Part shown: piece by piece, positions 28,547-39,305 of the stretch | Layout: every line of letters starts with the position of its first letter | Position numbering within the stretch: position 1 is the stretch's first letter | Source of the DNA: Mucor racemosus | Lineage: Eukaryota; Mucoromycota; Mucoromycetes; Mucorales; Mucoraceae | Length of the DNA stretch: 64,000 nucleotides | Assembly (NCBI GenBank): GCA_027405735.1 | Contig: JAPEHQ010000011.1 | Location: forward strand, 1,116,001 to 1,180,000 | Direction of reading: 5' to 3' | Position numbers and translations under genes: made by a program | The notes under the pieces: generated by a model | Told to the model about the DNA's origin: nothing | Database searches by the model: none | The model's input: only the letters and a program-made list of their open reading frames with translations

Positions 28547-29491
28547 ATGCCTATTTTGAGTCATTTAGCCAACAAGGTGAAGCACAAATTCCGCCATGGA
28601 GTTAATAATGTTATTAAAAATGAAGATAATCAAGATGATGAGCGTGAAGAAGAATATATGATGGAGGATCATCGATATGGATCTTTTGCTCCTATTCGTC
28701 AAGAAGCCATGGTTAAATATTTCATTGATGGCCATGATTATTGCTGGTTTGTTGTTGTTATTTAGTGTTTCAAAATAGCGAATTAAAATTTTATCCAGGG
28801 CTGTTGCAGAAGCAATTGAAAGTGCTCAAGAAGTAATCTTTATCGAGGATTGGTGGTTGGTAAAGTTTTGAAAGGACTGATACTAAAAAAAAAAAAAATC
28901 TTGGACTAAAAATACTTTTGATTCTATTTTATTCTATAGTCTCCTGAATTGGTAAGTTGTGTGTATGATGGTTTAATTATAAAATATGACTAAAATGTAA
29001 ATCTATATAATAGTATCTTAGAAGACCTCCCGCTAAATTTCCAGAATTTCGTATTGATGCATTGTTAAAAAGAAAGGCCGAGGAGGGCGTCATGATTTAT
29101 ATTGTTGTGTACAAGGTATGACAAAGGCTTAATTGTATATACATGACGTTTTGGTGTAAATATATATTAACAAAAATTACAGGAAGTTGAATTAGCCTTA
29201 ACTTTAGATAGTGCTCACACTAAAAAAGCATTACAAGATTTACATGAAAACATTGTTGGTAAATATTTACTCTTGCTTAAACTACCCAAATTATCATGTA
29301 ACAATCAATTCGCTAGTTCAAAGACATCCTGATCATGCAGTTGGAGGTACTTTTTTCTGGTCACATCATGAAAAATTTGTTGTCGTCGATAATCACATTG
29401 CATTTTTGGGTGGTATTGATTTATGTTATGGGTAAGAAAAAATTATTATCATTATTTTGTTTACAAGGCATCATGTGTATATAATTAACTA

Positions 29492-29533
<42 letters not shown>

Positions 29534-31710
29534 TCTAGTCGATGGGATACTCATGCTCACCGATTAGCCGATTTTAACTATTCTGACCCTCAGTTGGAAA
29601 TTTATCCAGGTCAAGATTATAGTGATGCTCGATTAAAAGATTTCGAGAAAGGTTTGTTTAATGCGTGTAGAGTGTGGTTATATAATTACTGACTATATTC
29701 TTAGTCAAACAATGGGATATGAGATTAATCGATAAATCTGTTATTCCCCGTATGCCTTGGCATGATATATCCCTCTGTATGGTAACGTATTCCTTTTTTT
29801 TTTCTCTTAGAATTTCTATTCTTACTTGTAAACCCTAACCCTAATTTTAAATTTTATCAGCTTGGTGAACCAGTATTGGATGTTGCACGTCATTTCTGCG
29901 ACAGATGGAACTTTATTAAACAATCCAAGTCTTTGGATAAACAACAGGCACCATTCTTGAAGCCTCCACTTGGTGGTTATAGTAATTATCAAAGTTTCAA
30001 GATTCCTCTTGAAAGCAAATTACTTCGTTCATATCATTTTGATCACAATACCTCGGGTGTGCATGGTACATGTAAGGTACAAGTACTGCGTAGTAGTGCA
30101 GAATGGAGTAGTGGTATTAAATTAGAGGTATATTGTACAAATTATGCATAAAAATACACACGCGCTAATTTTATTATTTTTTTAATAGCATTCGATTCAA
30201 AATGCTTATATTGATGTCATTAACAATGCTAAACATTACGTCTATATTGAAAATCAATTCTTTAGTAAGTATCATGTATAATTACCAACTTTACTTGCAT
30301 TAACCCTTATTTTAATTAGTTACAACTACTGAAGATGATAGTGATTATATCTTGAAAAACCAAATTGGTGCCGCTATTGTTAACCGTATCAAGAGAGCAT
30401 TTGATGAACAAGAGAAATTCAAGATCTTTATCTTGATTCCTTTAATGCCTGCATTCCCCGCCGAGTTAAGTACCAAGGATGCTGCTACCGCCAGGTAAAT
30501 TTATACAGAAAACAAATACATCTTGAAAGAAGAAATTAACTCTTGTATAGACTTGTCATGTACTATCAATACATCTCTATTTGCAGCGGTCAAAAGAGTA
30601 TTCTCGAGAAATTAAAGGCCCTCAACATCAATCCCGATGAATACATTAAATTCTACAGTTTAAGAAGTTACGATCGCATTAATCGTCCTATGGTTGAAGA
30701 AATGTTGGCTCGTGATGCTGGTTTCACTCCTCATAAAGATGGAGTCCCAATACAACAACAAGAAGTCGAAGCAACTCAAGTTTCTAATAAACCTCCACCT
30801 CCTGCTGGTTTTGTTTCCCCTGATGAATTAGAACGTCATAGACATCAATACCAAGATCGAGGTAATAATATTGCTTCAGATACTATTGCTCCTGATGCAA
30901 TGAATAACCATCTCAATTCTGTTCGTGATGAGCCTTGGGTTAATGATACTAATGAAAGTACTCCTCGTGATGAAGCCGCTGAAAAACAAGAAATCAGTGA
31001 TTATGTTACTGAAGAATTATATATTCATGCTAAATTGCTCATTGCTGATGATCGTGTTGTTATTATGGGTTCTGCTAATTTGAATGATAGATCTCAATGT
31101 GGTGATCGTGATTCTGAAATTGCTCTGATTACTGAAGATAAAGATATGATTCCTTCTCGTATGAATGGTCAACCTGTAAGTTTTATATAATTTCATGTTT
31201 CGATTATACTAAATTCATAATCATTAGTATCAAGCTAGTAGATTTGCTGCTACTTTGCGTCGTCAATTATGGAAGGAGCATTTAGGTTTGATCGACGAGG
31301 AACCTATTGATGTTGTTACTCCTGCCATGTTACCATTACCTGTTCCACAAATCGATTTTACTCAAACCAAAGAAGATCACTGGGTTATGGATCCATTGGA
31401 TGATGAAACACTAACTCGTTGGAATCATACTGCTCATAATAACACTGTAGCTTTCCGTGAAGTCTTCCATTGTGTTCCTGATGATACAATTTTGACTTGG
31501 GATGAATACCATAAATTCTATCCAGATACCGAAAAGATTGAATTGGGTCATGTTCATGATCCTCAAATGTCTGTTCATGAAGTTCGCAAACAATTAGATA
31601 CTATTCGCGGTCATCTTGTTGAATTCCCAACCAAGTTCTTATCCTTTGAAGATCTTCAAGGACAATCTATTCCTTTTGTTAGTTCGGCCACGCAACTTTT
31701 GTACACCTAA
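28547..31710 (+). CDS. Phospholipase D (two HKD motifs, no PX/PH domain seen)
   Basis: Thirteen exons: 28547-28746, 28799-28859, 28940-28951, 29014-29115, 29183-29258, 29317-29431, 29539-29651, 29705-29781, 29861-30127, 30189-30264, 30320-30494, 30551-31175, 31228-31710; 793 residues. The enzyme hydrolyses phosphatidylcholine to phosphatidic acid and choline. The first HKD motif is [11 protein letters not shown] (about 168-175), the second [11 protein letters not shown] (about 584-591), with the flanking family blocks [37 protein letters not shown] and [12 protein letters not shown]. The N-terminus is short, so the PX and PH domains of SPO14/PLD1 enzymes are absent. Exon 3 is a 12-nt microexon encoding SPEL. 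Two donors are GTTTGT. An AT microsatellite (about 29498-29528) and a telomere-like AACCCTAACCCTAA (about 29831) lie in introns. Confidence 0.94.
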
Positions 31711-32565
31711 TCTTTTTATTTACCAAGTATTATATTACTATCTCAAGTACATTATATTAATTTACAGCATAACATCCAAATATTGACTTCTCTTATGAAA
31801 TAAATATCGTCATTTATATCGTAAATTATACATTTTATAAAAGCTTATTTGTACACAAAACGCTTACAAGTAATTGCTCCCAGCTGTTTGTTCCCTCAGT
31901 TTACTGAGGGAAAAGTTGGATATTCAATTCCTGAAAAAAAATCTAGCTTTTGTTCTTATCTTGGACGTACTATGCCATTTTTTTATTAGAATTACATAAT
32001 ATTTTACTGCTGTCCTAGTCATGGAAAAGGCTACAGTCATCTAATAATGAATATTGGGTTTACAATCTCTTGCCCGCTCACGGTGAGTAAATGTATCAAA
32101 TAGAAACATTTGTGCCTGTACCTATATTACTGAAGATTCATAATACTTTGGCGTAGTTCTTTTGTCAATATTATTATAACAATTAAGGATTTTAATAAGT
32201 TTTTGGTTCAATCAGAAATCTATCAAATAAAGGCTTTGTAGCTTTCATAGTAAACTTTTAGGTAAAATTTAAATTTTCACTCTCGTGATACTATAGAATA
32301 TTCAACACATTTCATAAAACATTTCCTTTTAAATGATTTAGATTGGATAATAACATAGAATGTTGCGTTTATATCAAATACAACTCTTCAAAAGTAATAG
32401 TATTTCACATCAAGAGCAGGTAATCCCAAACAAAAAACTGAACCTGAGAAATGTAAAATCCTTCATTAGCGAACATGGAAGCATGTTCATTTATAGTAAC
32501 AAATATGTTATTTCAGTTGTCATCCTCTTTAACATTGTCCCATCTACAAATATAATTTAATGGAG
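31711..32565. other. Intergenic region 3' of phospholipase D
   Basis: No gene-like frame. It contains a small perfect hairpin (listed next). The right edge is the start of repeat B copy 1. Confidence 0.4.
31891..31912. repeat. Perfect 9-bp inverted repeat (hairpin)
   Basis: TTCCCTCAG, a four-base TTTA loop, then CTGAGGGAA. It lies about 180 bp after the phospholipase D stop. It could be a 3'-end RNA hairpin or the footprint of a small inverted-repeat element; nothing more can be said. Confidence 0.6.
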
Positions 32566-33768
32566 CAGCGGTGGTTACTATAGTGATTGCTTCATAAATT
32601 TGAATGATGCAGAAATGGCCAGCTTAAAATTGAGAACCCGCATTTGAAATGAAAATAAGTCGAGAAAATACTAAGGTATTGCAATAATGGGTATTAAGTA
32701 AAGTCTAGATTATTTTTCATTCTCTACCAGGATATTTAGTTTTTAGATCGCTGTGAAGACTTTTTTGTTTTTTTATAAATTTTGTGAGAGCACTTTTTCT
32801 GTTATAGAGATCCATGAAGAAATGACAGGTATGCAAAGCTAAAACCATAGGGTAGTACTCATTAGCATCTATCTAACGAATTTTATCTCGTCAAAAAATA
32901 TTAATTTTTCGTCGAGAAAATTGAGATTGAATGATTGATTTTGGTGATACAAAAAAGAATCCATTTTGGACTAGGATATACAAGGGTGAATTTTCAGTGG
33001 TACAAAAAAATGATCAAAAAAAATTAATATCCCCACAAACAATAGGGCTACAGCTACGTATAAGTACTTATTTTGTAGATAATTTTGTTGCGCATAATGC
33101 AAAAACAAAATATTTTAGGGTTGCGTTTGAATGAAAGGTACTTTTTGATCAAAAACCGTTAAAATTTGACATTAAATTTACTAGAGATTTTATGAGAAAA
33201 ATATTTTCAAAACCTACACTGATCGATTCAAAATTAAAAACTGAACCTAAAACATTTAATACGCTAGTTCAACTTACTATGCATTTTTGTGAGTAATTAA
33301 ACATACAAGGTTTTTTTTGAATTTTTTTGGATTTTTTTTCCATTTGAACACTTTTTTGAATTGAAGCTCAGTCACCTGTGCATATCTGATTATACAATTT
33401 TATATGGTGATATTCAAAATCGGAGCGTGCCCCCATTTCAATAGATAATTAGGAAATAAAAAATGTAGGACTATACTTGATATGCTATAGAATATTGACA
33501 AAAGACTTTTTTCTATTCATCTTGATTTTTCAGCGAGTATAAAGGCTTCAAAAGTAAAACACTTGTTTTTCCCCCGCTTAAAAACTCAATCTCAGATGTC
33601 AAATATCTCGAGATTTTATAAGCTTGCAAATAATAGTTGCTAATCTAAATCTTCTTATTTTTCAATGTTTATTACGTATTAAAGTTTCAGGGATGGTTTT
33701 TTTTTGAACCCCCAAACCTCATAGTTGTAAATTCTGTTTTTTTTTGTTTTTCTATTTGTAGTTTTAAC
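32566..33768 (+). repeat. Repeat family B, copy 1
   Basis: Direct copy of 46221-47447 and, by eye, closely similar over its whole 1.2 kb (for example AATGATGCAGAAATGGCCAG, GAGAACCCGCATTTGAAATG). Short modules are shared with repeat A: TTAATACGCTAG followed by AACTTACT, and ATTAATTTTTCGTCGAGA, the first in the opposite relative orientation. An open frame at 32931-33134 matches one at 46569-46796 in copy 2. No transposase is recognised. Confidence 0.8.
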
Positions 33769-34049
33769 AATTTAGAGAGTTCTTACATTTTTTTACAAAA
33801 GTATCTGTAGGGATCAGGCAACCAACTTTTCTGGGGTAAAATTGGCTGCTGAAGATGAATCTGCAATTTATCTTACTGTATCTATTAATTTTGTCGAGAT
33901 TTTTGTGGTATAAATTTTGCTGGAGTTTAGTATATACGCCTATGGCAACCCTTAAATTTAATTATAAAGCCTTGCTTGAACACATAATAAAAGTTGTCGA
34001 ACAATTTATCCCATATATTTTTATATATTGTCTTAAGCATGAAGACTAA

Positions 34050-34519
34050 TGTCGTATGTTTTTAGGTTTGATAAATAATGCTTAAAAGAGAATACAATTA
34101 AGAGAGAATGAATTAATCAGCTCTTCAACTGTATAATAAAAACAATATATCGTTTATTTAGATATAAAAATATGGCCTTTTATATTGATTTGACATTGAG
34201 ATCCTGAGATGTAATTTAATGCATTATTAAACCATTAGATCTGTTTGATAGTAATCTATGGATTGAAATAGATTAATCATAGTTTAAACATGCATGCAGA
34301 GTTTGTGAGTTGTCTTGTTTTAATGCTGCACTAAATGTGCTTGTTGGATGTTGATTTGATAGCTACTTGATTAATTAACCGCTGAGATAAAATAATATGG
34401 TGTCATAATTGAGGTCCAAGTGTTTTTGGTAATTACTGGATTAATAAACGTAGTACGTTAGGAGTTGTTTCTTATATCTGATATCAAGACTTTGCACTTC
34501 AATACATGTCGTAGTCAAT
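34050..34519 (+). repeat. LTR-like repeat D, copy 1 (next to Ty3/gypsy gag)
   Basis: Starts TGTCGTATG, the same start as copies at 43990 and 45612, with unrelated flanks, so the left edge is exact. It matches the other copies to about 34519, then runs directly into the gag frame. The last ~50-70 bases of the full repeat and any primer-binding spacer are not seen here. Most likely the 5' LTR of the element, damaged at its 3' edge. Confidence 0.65.
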
Positions 34520-34522
34520 AGA

Positions 34523-35773
34523 TTGGAAGATATACCTATTAGTAGTCCAATTGTTCAAGATATTAATGAACTATCAAGAATCCATTTGGGAAGTGACTCC
34601 GAACAAGGAAGTGCTGGGTCAATTCATAGCATGGCCGTAGAAATGAATGAAGTGAATCTTTCTCCCGTTGCCTCTCCCATTCGGAATCCAGTTGATGTCG
34701 CTAAGAAGTTAGTAGCCAAGAGGGATCAATACATGGCTTTGTTAACTGACATGATTTCGGGAACTGAGCTTGACAATGAAAAGGAACAACATCATATTTC
34801 GGAAATGAGAATCAAAATCGAGGAAATGAATCGATTAATTTCGACTATCAAGCATTCTGTAAAGTCATCTGGGGACAAGGTAGCTGCTTCAATTAATGGT
34901 GTTGCAAGTGACAATAGCAGTGGAATTTCCTTGTCGAAAAGATACTTACCAAAATTTCAGTTAAAATCTGGTATGAAGTACTTTGCTGGTGAAGAGTCGT
35001 ATGAATCAGTATTCTATTTTCTAAGAATCTTCGAGAAGGTGATTAGCTCATCTGGTCAAGGAATAGAACAGGTGTGGAAGCGCTATTTACCATTGACTAT
35101 ACCATATGAATTTGATCTCTGGCTGAATGAAGCGTTGGTCAAGGCTAAATCATGGAAGGAAGCTGGGGAAGTAATGGCAAAAAAGTTCAACAATTTGCTC
35201 TTGAGGTTGAATGCAAGAAGGGCAGTTCAATCAGCTACCATGGAAGGTGAAGAAACAACAGAACATTATTACAACAGATTTGCTAGATCGGCAATGGAGG
35301 CGGGTTATGCTGCGAATGATACTTCGGTGGCAGATGCATTTTTGAACGGTTTTCCCAATGAGTGGCAAATTCAAATTACCACCCTCTTGTGTACGTCGTA
35401 TCCAACTCTCACAGCCTGGACTCCTGGCCAAGTGTTTACCTGTGCATTAAACATCCTTGGTAATAGCAAGTGCCCTATAACCATCGTCGGGAGAGCAGAT
35501 AGTGGTCGGAACAGCAATCGTAATAACCATTATCCCAACAAGGGTGAACGTGGTCGCTGTGATCGTGATGGTCGTGGTGGTCATCATACTCAAGTAAATA
35601 ATAGCCGTTCTTTTGGTGATGAAAGAAAAGGTATAAATTATTCTGGAAGTACCAAGTATTTGCGAAAAAAGAATGTACCAAGGCTGGCCACTGGTAATGA
35701 ACCTTGCACTCATTGTGGTAAAATATGGTTCGAGGGGCACAAATGTCGTGGGTTCTACGAGAACAAGCGCTAA
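34523..35773 (+). pseudogene. Ty3/gypsy gag (capsid and zinc knuckle)
   Basis: Open frame of about 416 codons. The N-terminal region is acidic and helical. The retrotransposon capsid-type block (about residues 150-310) includes EESYESVFYFLRIFEK and YYNRFARSAMEAGY. A basic Gly/Arg/Asn/His-rich tail ends in a zinc knuckle CTHCGKIWFEGHKC. Its spacing is CX2CX7HXC, a variant seen in some gypsy gag proteins, not the classical CX2CX4HX4C. There is no in-frame ATG near the 5' end: the frame opens at TTG directly from the LTR-like repeat, so the true start appears lost or further upstream. Confidence 0.8.
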
Positions 35774-35794
35774 AAAGTATTATCAATTTAAAGA

Positions 35795-36319
35795 ATGAAG
35801 AGACGCAACAGACACCACAACAAAAAGAATCGTCGTGAAAATGATAATGATAATGATAAACGCAGCCGTGATGCTGAGCAAAGTAGTAATTGGTTTCGAC
35901 AAGCTGTAGAGAACAGTAGTGATTGTAAGCCTAAAGTAAAAACAAATCATAAATTTAATCTAATAACACCTTTGTTTATTAATGATACTAGGATCCTTGG
36001 AAAAGTCGACCCTGGTAATGATATTAGTATAATTAACAAAAGTATTTTGAATAAAAAGTTTTCAGATATAAAGAACATAAAGGCTTAGGGGGGTTACCTC
36101 ATGTTTCTTGGGAATAACAATGATGGAAGTCCTAATAGTACAAAGCGAATTAGCACAACTGAACCATTGAAGGTTACATACATGAATGGTATTACCTTTA
36201 AACATTTGTTTGAGATAATCGGATTTAATGATGAAATGGCAGAAGAGTTTGATCTTCTTTTAGGCGTCGATATTCTTCCTCTTTTAAACATTTATTTGAG
36301 CGGTGTTGCTCATAAATAG
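35795..36319 (+). pseudogene. Ty3/gypsy aspartic protease region
   Basis: Two segments in one frame (35795-36088, 36101-36319) separated by a TAG stop at 36086-36088. The first holds GKVDPGNDISIINKSIL, which aligns with the retroviral-type D[ST]G active-site motif, but reads DPG, a change expected to impair catalysis. The second ends with LLLGVDILPLLN, matching the second conserved strand (ILG.D.L). The stretch before it is Arg/Asn/Lys-rich. Confidence 0.65.
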
Positions 36320-36411
36320 CCGGACCATCCGGACAAAGAAATAGAACAATTCAAAATATCAATTATGATACTGATAATACTTATAATCCTGAAAATGCTG
36401 ATTATGGAACC

Positions 36412-37971
36412 TTGGATGAACGAAAATTACTTATGAAGCAAATTGAAAAAGCCCTAAGTAATAATAAGGAAATTCCTCCTGATGCTGTTTGTACAATGCC
36501 AGATAGTGAGGTACATATACCCATATTAAATCCAAAAGATTGTTATGTACGACAATATCTCTTAGCAATAAATGCTTACAAAGAAATTGATAAACAAATC
36601 AAGGAATAGTTAGAGAACAAAATTTTGGAAAGGTGCAAACATTCTTCTGTTTTTCATTCGCCCTTACTTGCTGTAGGAAAGAAGGATGAAAATAACAATG
36701 TTACGAAATTGCGTATTTGCTGTAATTTGCGAAAAATCAATGCGGCAATTGATCACAATTACCATGAAAACCTTGCTGTGCCAAAAATTCATAAAATTTT
36801 CGAAAGAGTGTCGGCTAATGCACGTATAATAAGTAAAATTGACTTACACCAGGCATACTATTCCTATGGTGTAAATGTTGAGTCGAGAAATGCCTTAATA
36901 TTTAGTCATAATGGACTATATTATAGATGGTCTCGAGCACCTTTCGGTTTAAAACTTATGAGTTCATTGTTTGTTAAAAATATGTCCATATTATTGGAAG
37001 GAATTCAACAAGAACTGCATTATTAAATGGAAAAACTAAATCGATTAAAAATTAAGGGGCCTGCAAAAATAACAAATGATCTCAATCACCCAATTATTTA
37101 TGGTGGAGTAGAGCACTATATTGATGATGTAGTCTTATACTCTAGAGATATAAAAAGCCATATCATATTGATCAATCTAGTTATAAATAGGCTAACAAAC
37201 GTGAATTTACGAATTAACGTGGCTAAATGTGCATGGTTTCAAACTTCTGTCTTTTTATTATTAGGATTTGTAGTTGGGCCAGGTATACAAAAGATTGACA
37301 TGAGACGATTATCTAATATCGACACATGGCAAATTCCCAAAACAGCTAAACAAGTTAGAAGTATTATGGGGGTAATTAGTCATTTAAGAGATTATTGCCC
37401 AATGCTTTCTAAAGTTACAGAACCCATTGATAAATTACGAAATGACAAAGATGTGGAAAATAATTGGACACAACTACATACTGATCGCTTCAATGCGATA
37501 AAACAAATTTTGCAATCAAATCAAATACTTCATGCTCCAAACCTAAATGAAAAAATGTATTTGCAAGGAGATGCTTCCGTATATGGAATTGCCGCTTTTT
37601 TATATCAAAAAGACTCCTTAGGTTGTATTAAACATATTGGTTTTGTGAGTAAATCTTTGAATCAAGCTGAACGTAATTGGTCAACCAATCGTCGAGAATG
37701 CGCTGCAATCGTATTTGGTTTTGTAAAATTCAAATCAGTATCGTGGGGTCATCCAAACATTGAAGTGTTAACTGATCATTTGGCTTTAACTTTCATGTTT
37801 ACTTCGACTGGTCTAAATAGTACATTACAAAGTTACTTGGAAATTCTTGGAGAATATAGCTTTACTATTTCGCATGTCAAAGGAATAAACAATGTATTAT
37901 GTGATGCTTTGTCTCGCATTTATTCTCCAATTGAAGAAGATAAGCTATTAGAAAATGAAAATGATAGATAA
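36412..37971 (+). pseudogene. Ty3/gypsy reverse transcriptase and RNase H
   Basis: One frame with stops at 36607 (TAG) and 37024 (TAA), ending at 37969 (TAA). Reverse transcriptase blocks: SPLLAVGKKD, LRICCNLRKINA, ISKIDLHQAYYS, RAPFGLK, and the catalytic box as HYIDDVVLYS with both aspartates. The thumb/connection reads ISHLRDYCPMLSK. RNase H begins YLQGDASVYGIAAFLYQ, then NRRECAAIVF, EVLTDHLAL and CDALSR, keeping the usual D-E-D-D residues. Apart from the stops the domain looks intact. Confidence 0.88.
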
Positions 37972-38742
37972 ATCAAGAAATTACAAAAGCTCATTTTAAT
38001 TAAAAGAGCATCCAATAATAAAAAAGAATTAGTTAAAGAAACAACTTTCTATGCTCAAAATGTAAATCTAAATGTACTAGCTATCAAATTAAATAGCAAG
38101 GAATTCAAATCCAAAACAACTGATTATGTGTGTCCTCCTCCCGTAAAAGAACGTGCACAAATAATAAAAGATGCTCATAAATTGGGTCATTTTGGTGAAG
38201 CCTCTGTTATTGACCATATCCATACATATCATGGCTTGCACTGGACATCTATCTATTCAGATTGTAAAGAAATTTTAAAATCTTGTCGTGAATGTGCTCA
38301 ACATAACATTACCAAAAAAGGATTTAACCCTGCAAAAAGCATCGTCAGTTTTGACGCAATGGATTTCTGTGCCTTTGATCTTTTAGGACCATTGCCTGCA
38401 ACAGACAAAGGGAATATCTATGTTTTAGTTGTGATTGATTTATACACACGTTATGTGATTGTTCGTGCACTTCCAAACAAAAATAGTAGTACGATAGCAC
38501 AAGCAATTTTGAATATTTTCGGGGACTATGGTGTAGCTTTCTCCGTACAGTTAACGGATAATGGAAAAGGATTTCAGTGCATGTTGATGAACCACTTTGC
38601 AAAGACCTTATCCATCAAACACACTTATTTATTACCTTATCCATCTAATGATATTCTATCATATCAAACAAAGTATCAACATCTCAACCAAGTATCTTAT
38701 AAAAGAATGTCAATAAAAGACATTGTGATTGAACACCTGTAA
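37972..38742 (+). pseudogene. Ty3/gypsy integrase, truncated
   Basis: Same frame as the reverse transcriptase. The zinc-binding HHCC segment is recognisable (AHKLGHFG..., then CKEILKSCRECAQHN). The catalytic core has FDLLGPLP with the first Asp and LTDNGKGFQ with the second Asp. After LLPYPSND the frame leaves the family pattern, so the third catalytic residue (Glu) and the C-terminal domain are missing. No chromodomain is seen. Confidence 0.82.
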
Positions 38743-38944
38743 AATAGGCATCAACACACAAACATTCACTATTTTACAATCCCTATAAATATAGCATACT
38801 TTATGAAGATATCATTCTTTTTCTTCAGATTTCTTTTAATCACAATAAAACCGTGAAAAGACTATAATTCTATTTATCAACGCTTTTATTTTTTTATTTT
38901 ATTTTTCATTTTTATAAAATTACTTCAATTTTATTGCATATATG

Positions 38945-39300
38945 ATTCATATTTTTGCCAATGGTAACTCTTCCAAAAAAAAAGCCGAACAATCTCCGGA
39001 AGCTGCCATCTAATGTTATTTCCAAGCTTTAAATCTCCAGAAAAAATTACCGGACAACCCGGACGCGGTTGTTTAAACATTCTAAACAGCTACAGTATAA
39101 GATGCAGGTATCGAAATTTTATACAAAAATTAAGGTTCGACTGTATTGCTACTAATTATTGAAAGGCTTATTTTAAGTAAAGCACAAATACAACCTACAA
39201 CATTACTAGCCTAATAACGGATTTTATTTGAAAAGTATAAGTTCATACAACCAGATTCTAAAAAAAATCCATAAAATCACAAATTTAAAGGATTTATATA
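38945..39300 (+). repeat. Repeat E, copy 1
   Basis: Direct match of 44810-45165, with shared blocks GAACAATCTCCGGAA / GAACAGTCTCCGGAA, CATCTAAT, AATTACCGGAC, GCAGGTATCGAA and AAATCACAAATTT. It follows the truncated integrase. The second copy lies between two LTR-like repeats, so this is plausibly the 3' internal region of the same retroelement. The interval 38761-38944 is featureless AT-rich DNA. Confidence 0.65.
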
Positions 39301-39305
39301 TAAAA

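Larger units (their letters stand above)
34050..38760 (+). mobile_element. Decayed Ty3/gypsy LTR retrotransposon
   Basis: Domain order gag - protease - reverse transcriptase - RNase H - integrase is that of Ty3/gypsy elements, preceded by an LTR-like repeat. The pol frame is largely retained but has in-frame stops at 36086, 36607, 37024 and 37969, a frame change between 36319 and 36412, and a truncated integrase. No 3' LTR follows; repeat E and then repeat C come next. The element is almost certainly inactive. The parts are listed separately. Confidence 0.9.

Noticed and set aside
35447..35786. Reverse-strand His/Thr-rich frames in gag
   Set aside because: They mirror the Asn/Asp/Gly-rich basic tail of gag and have no independent support.
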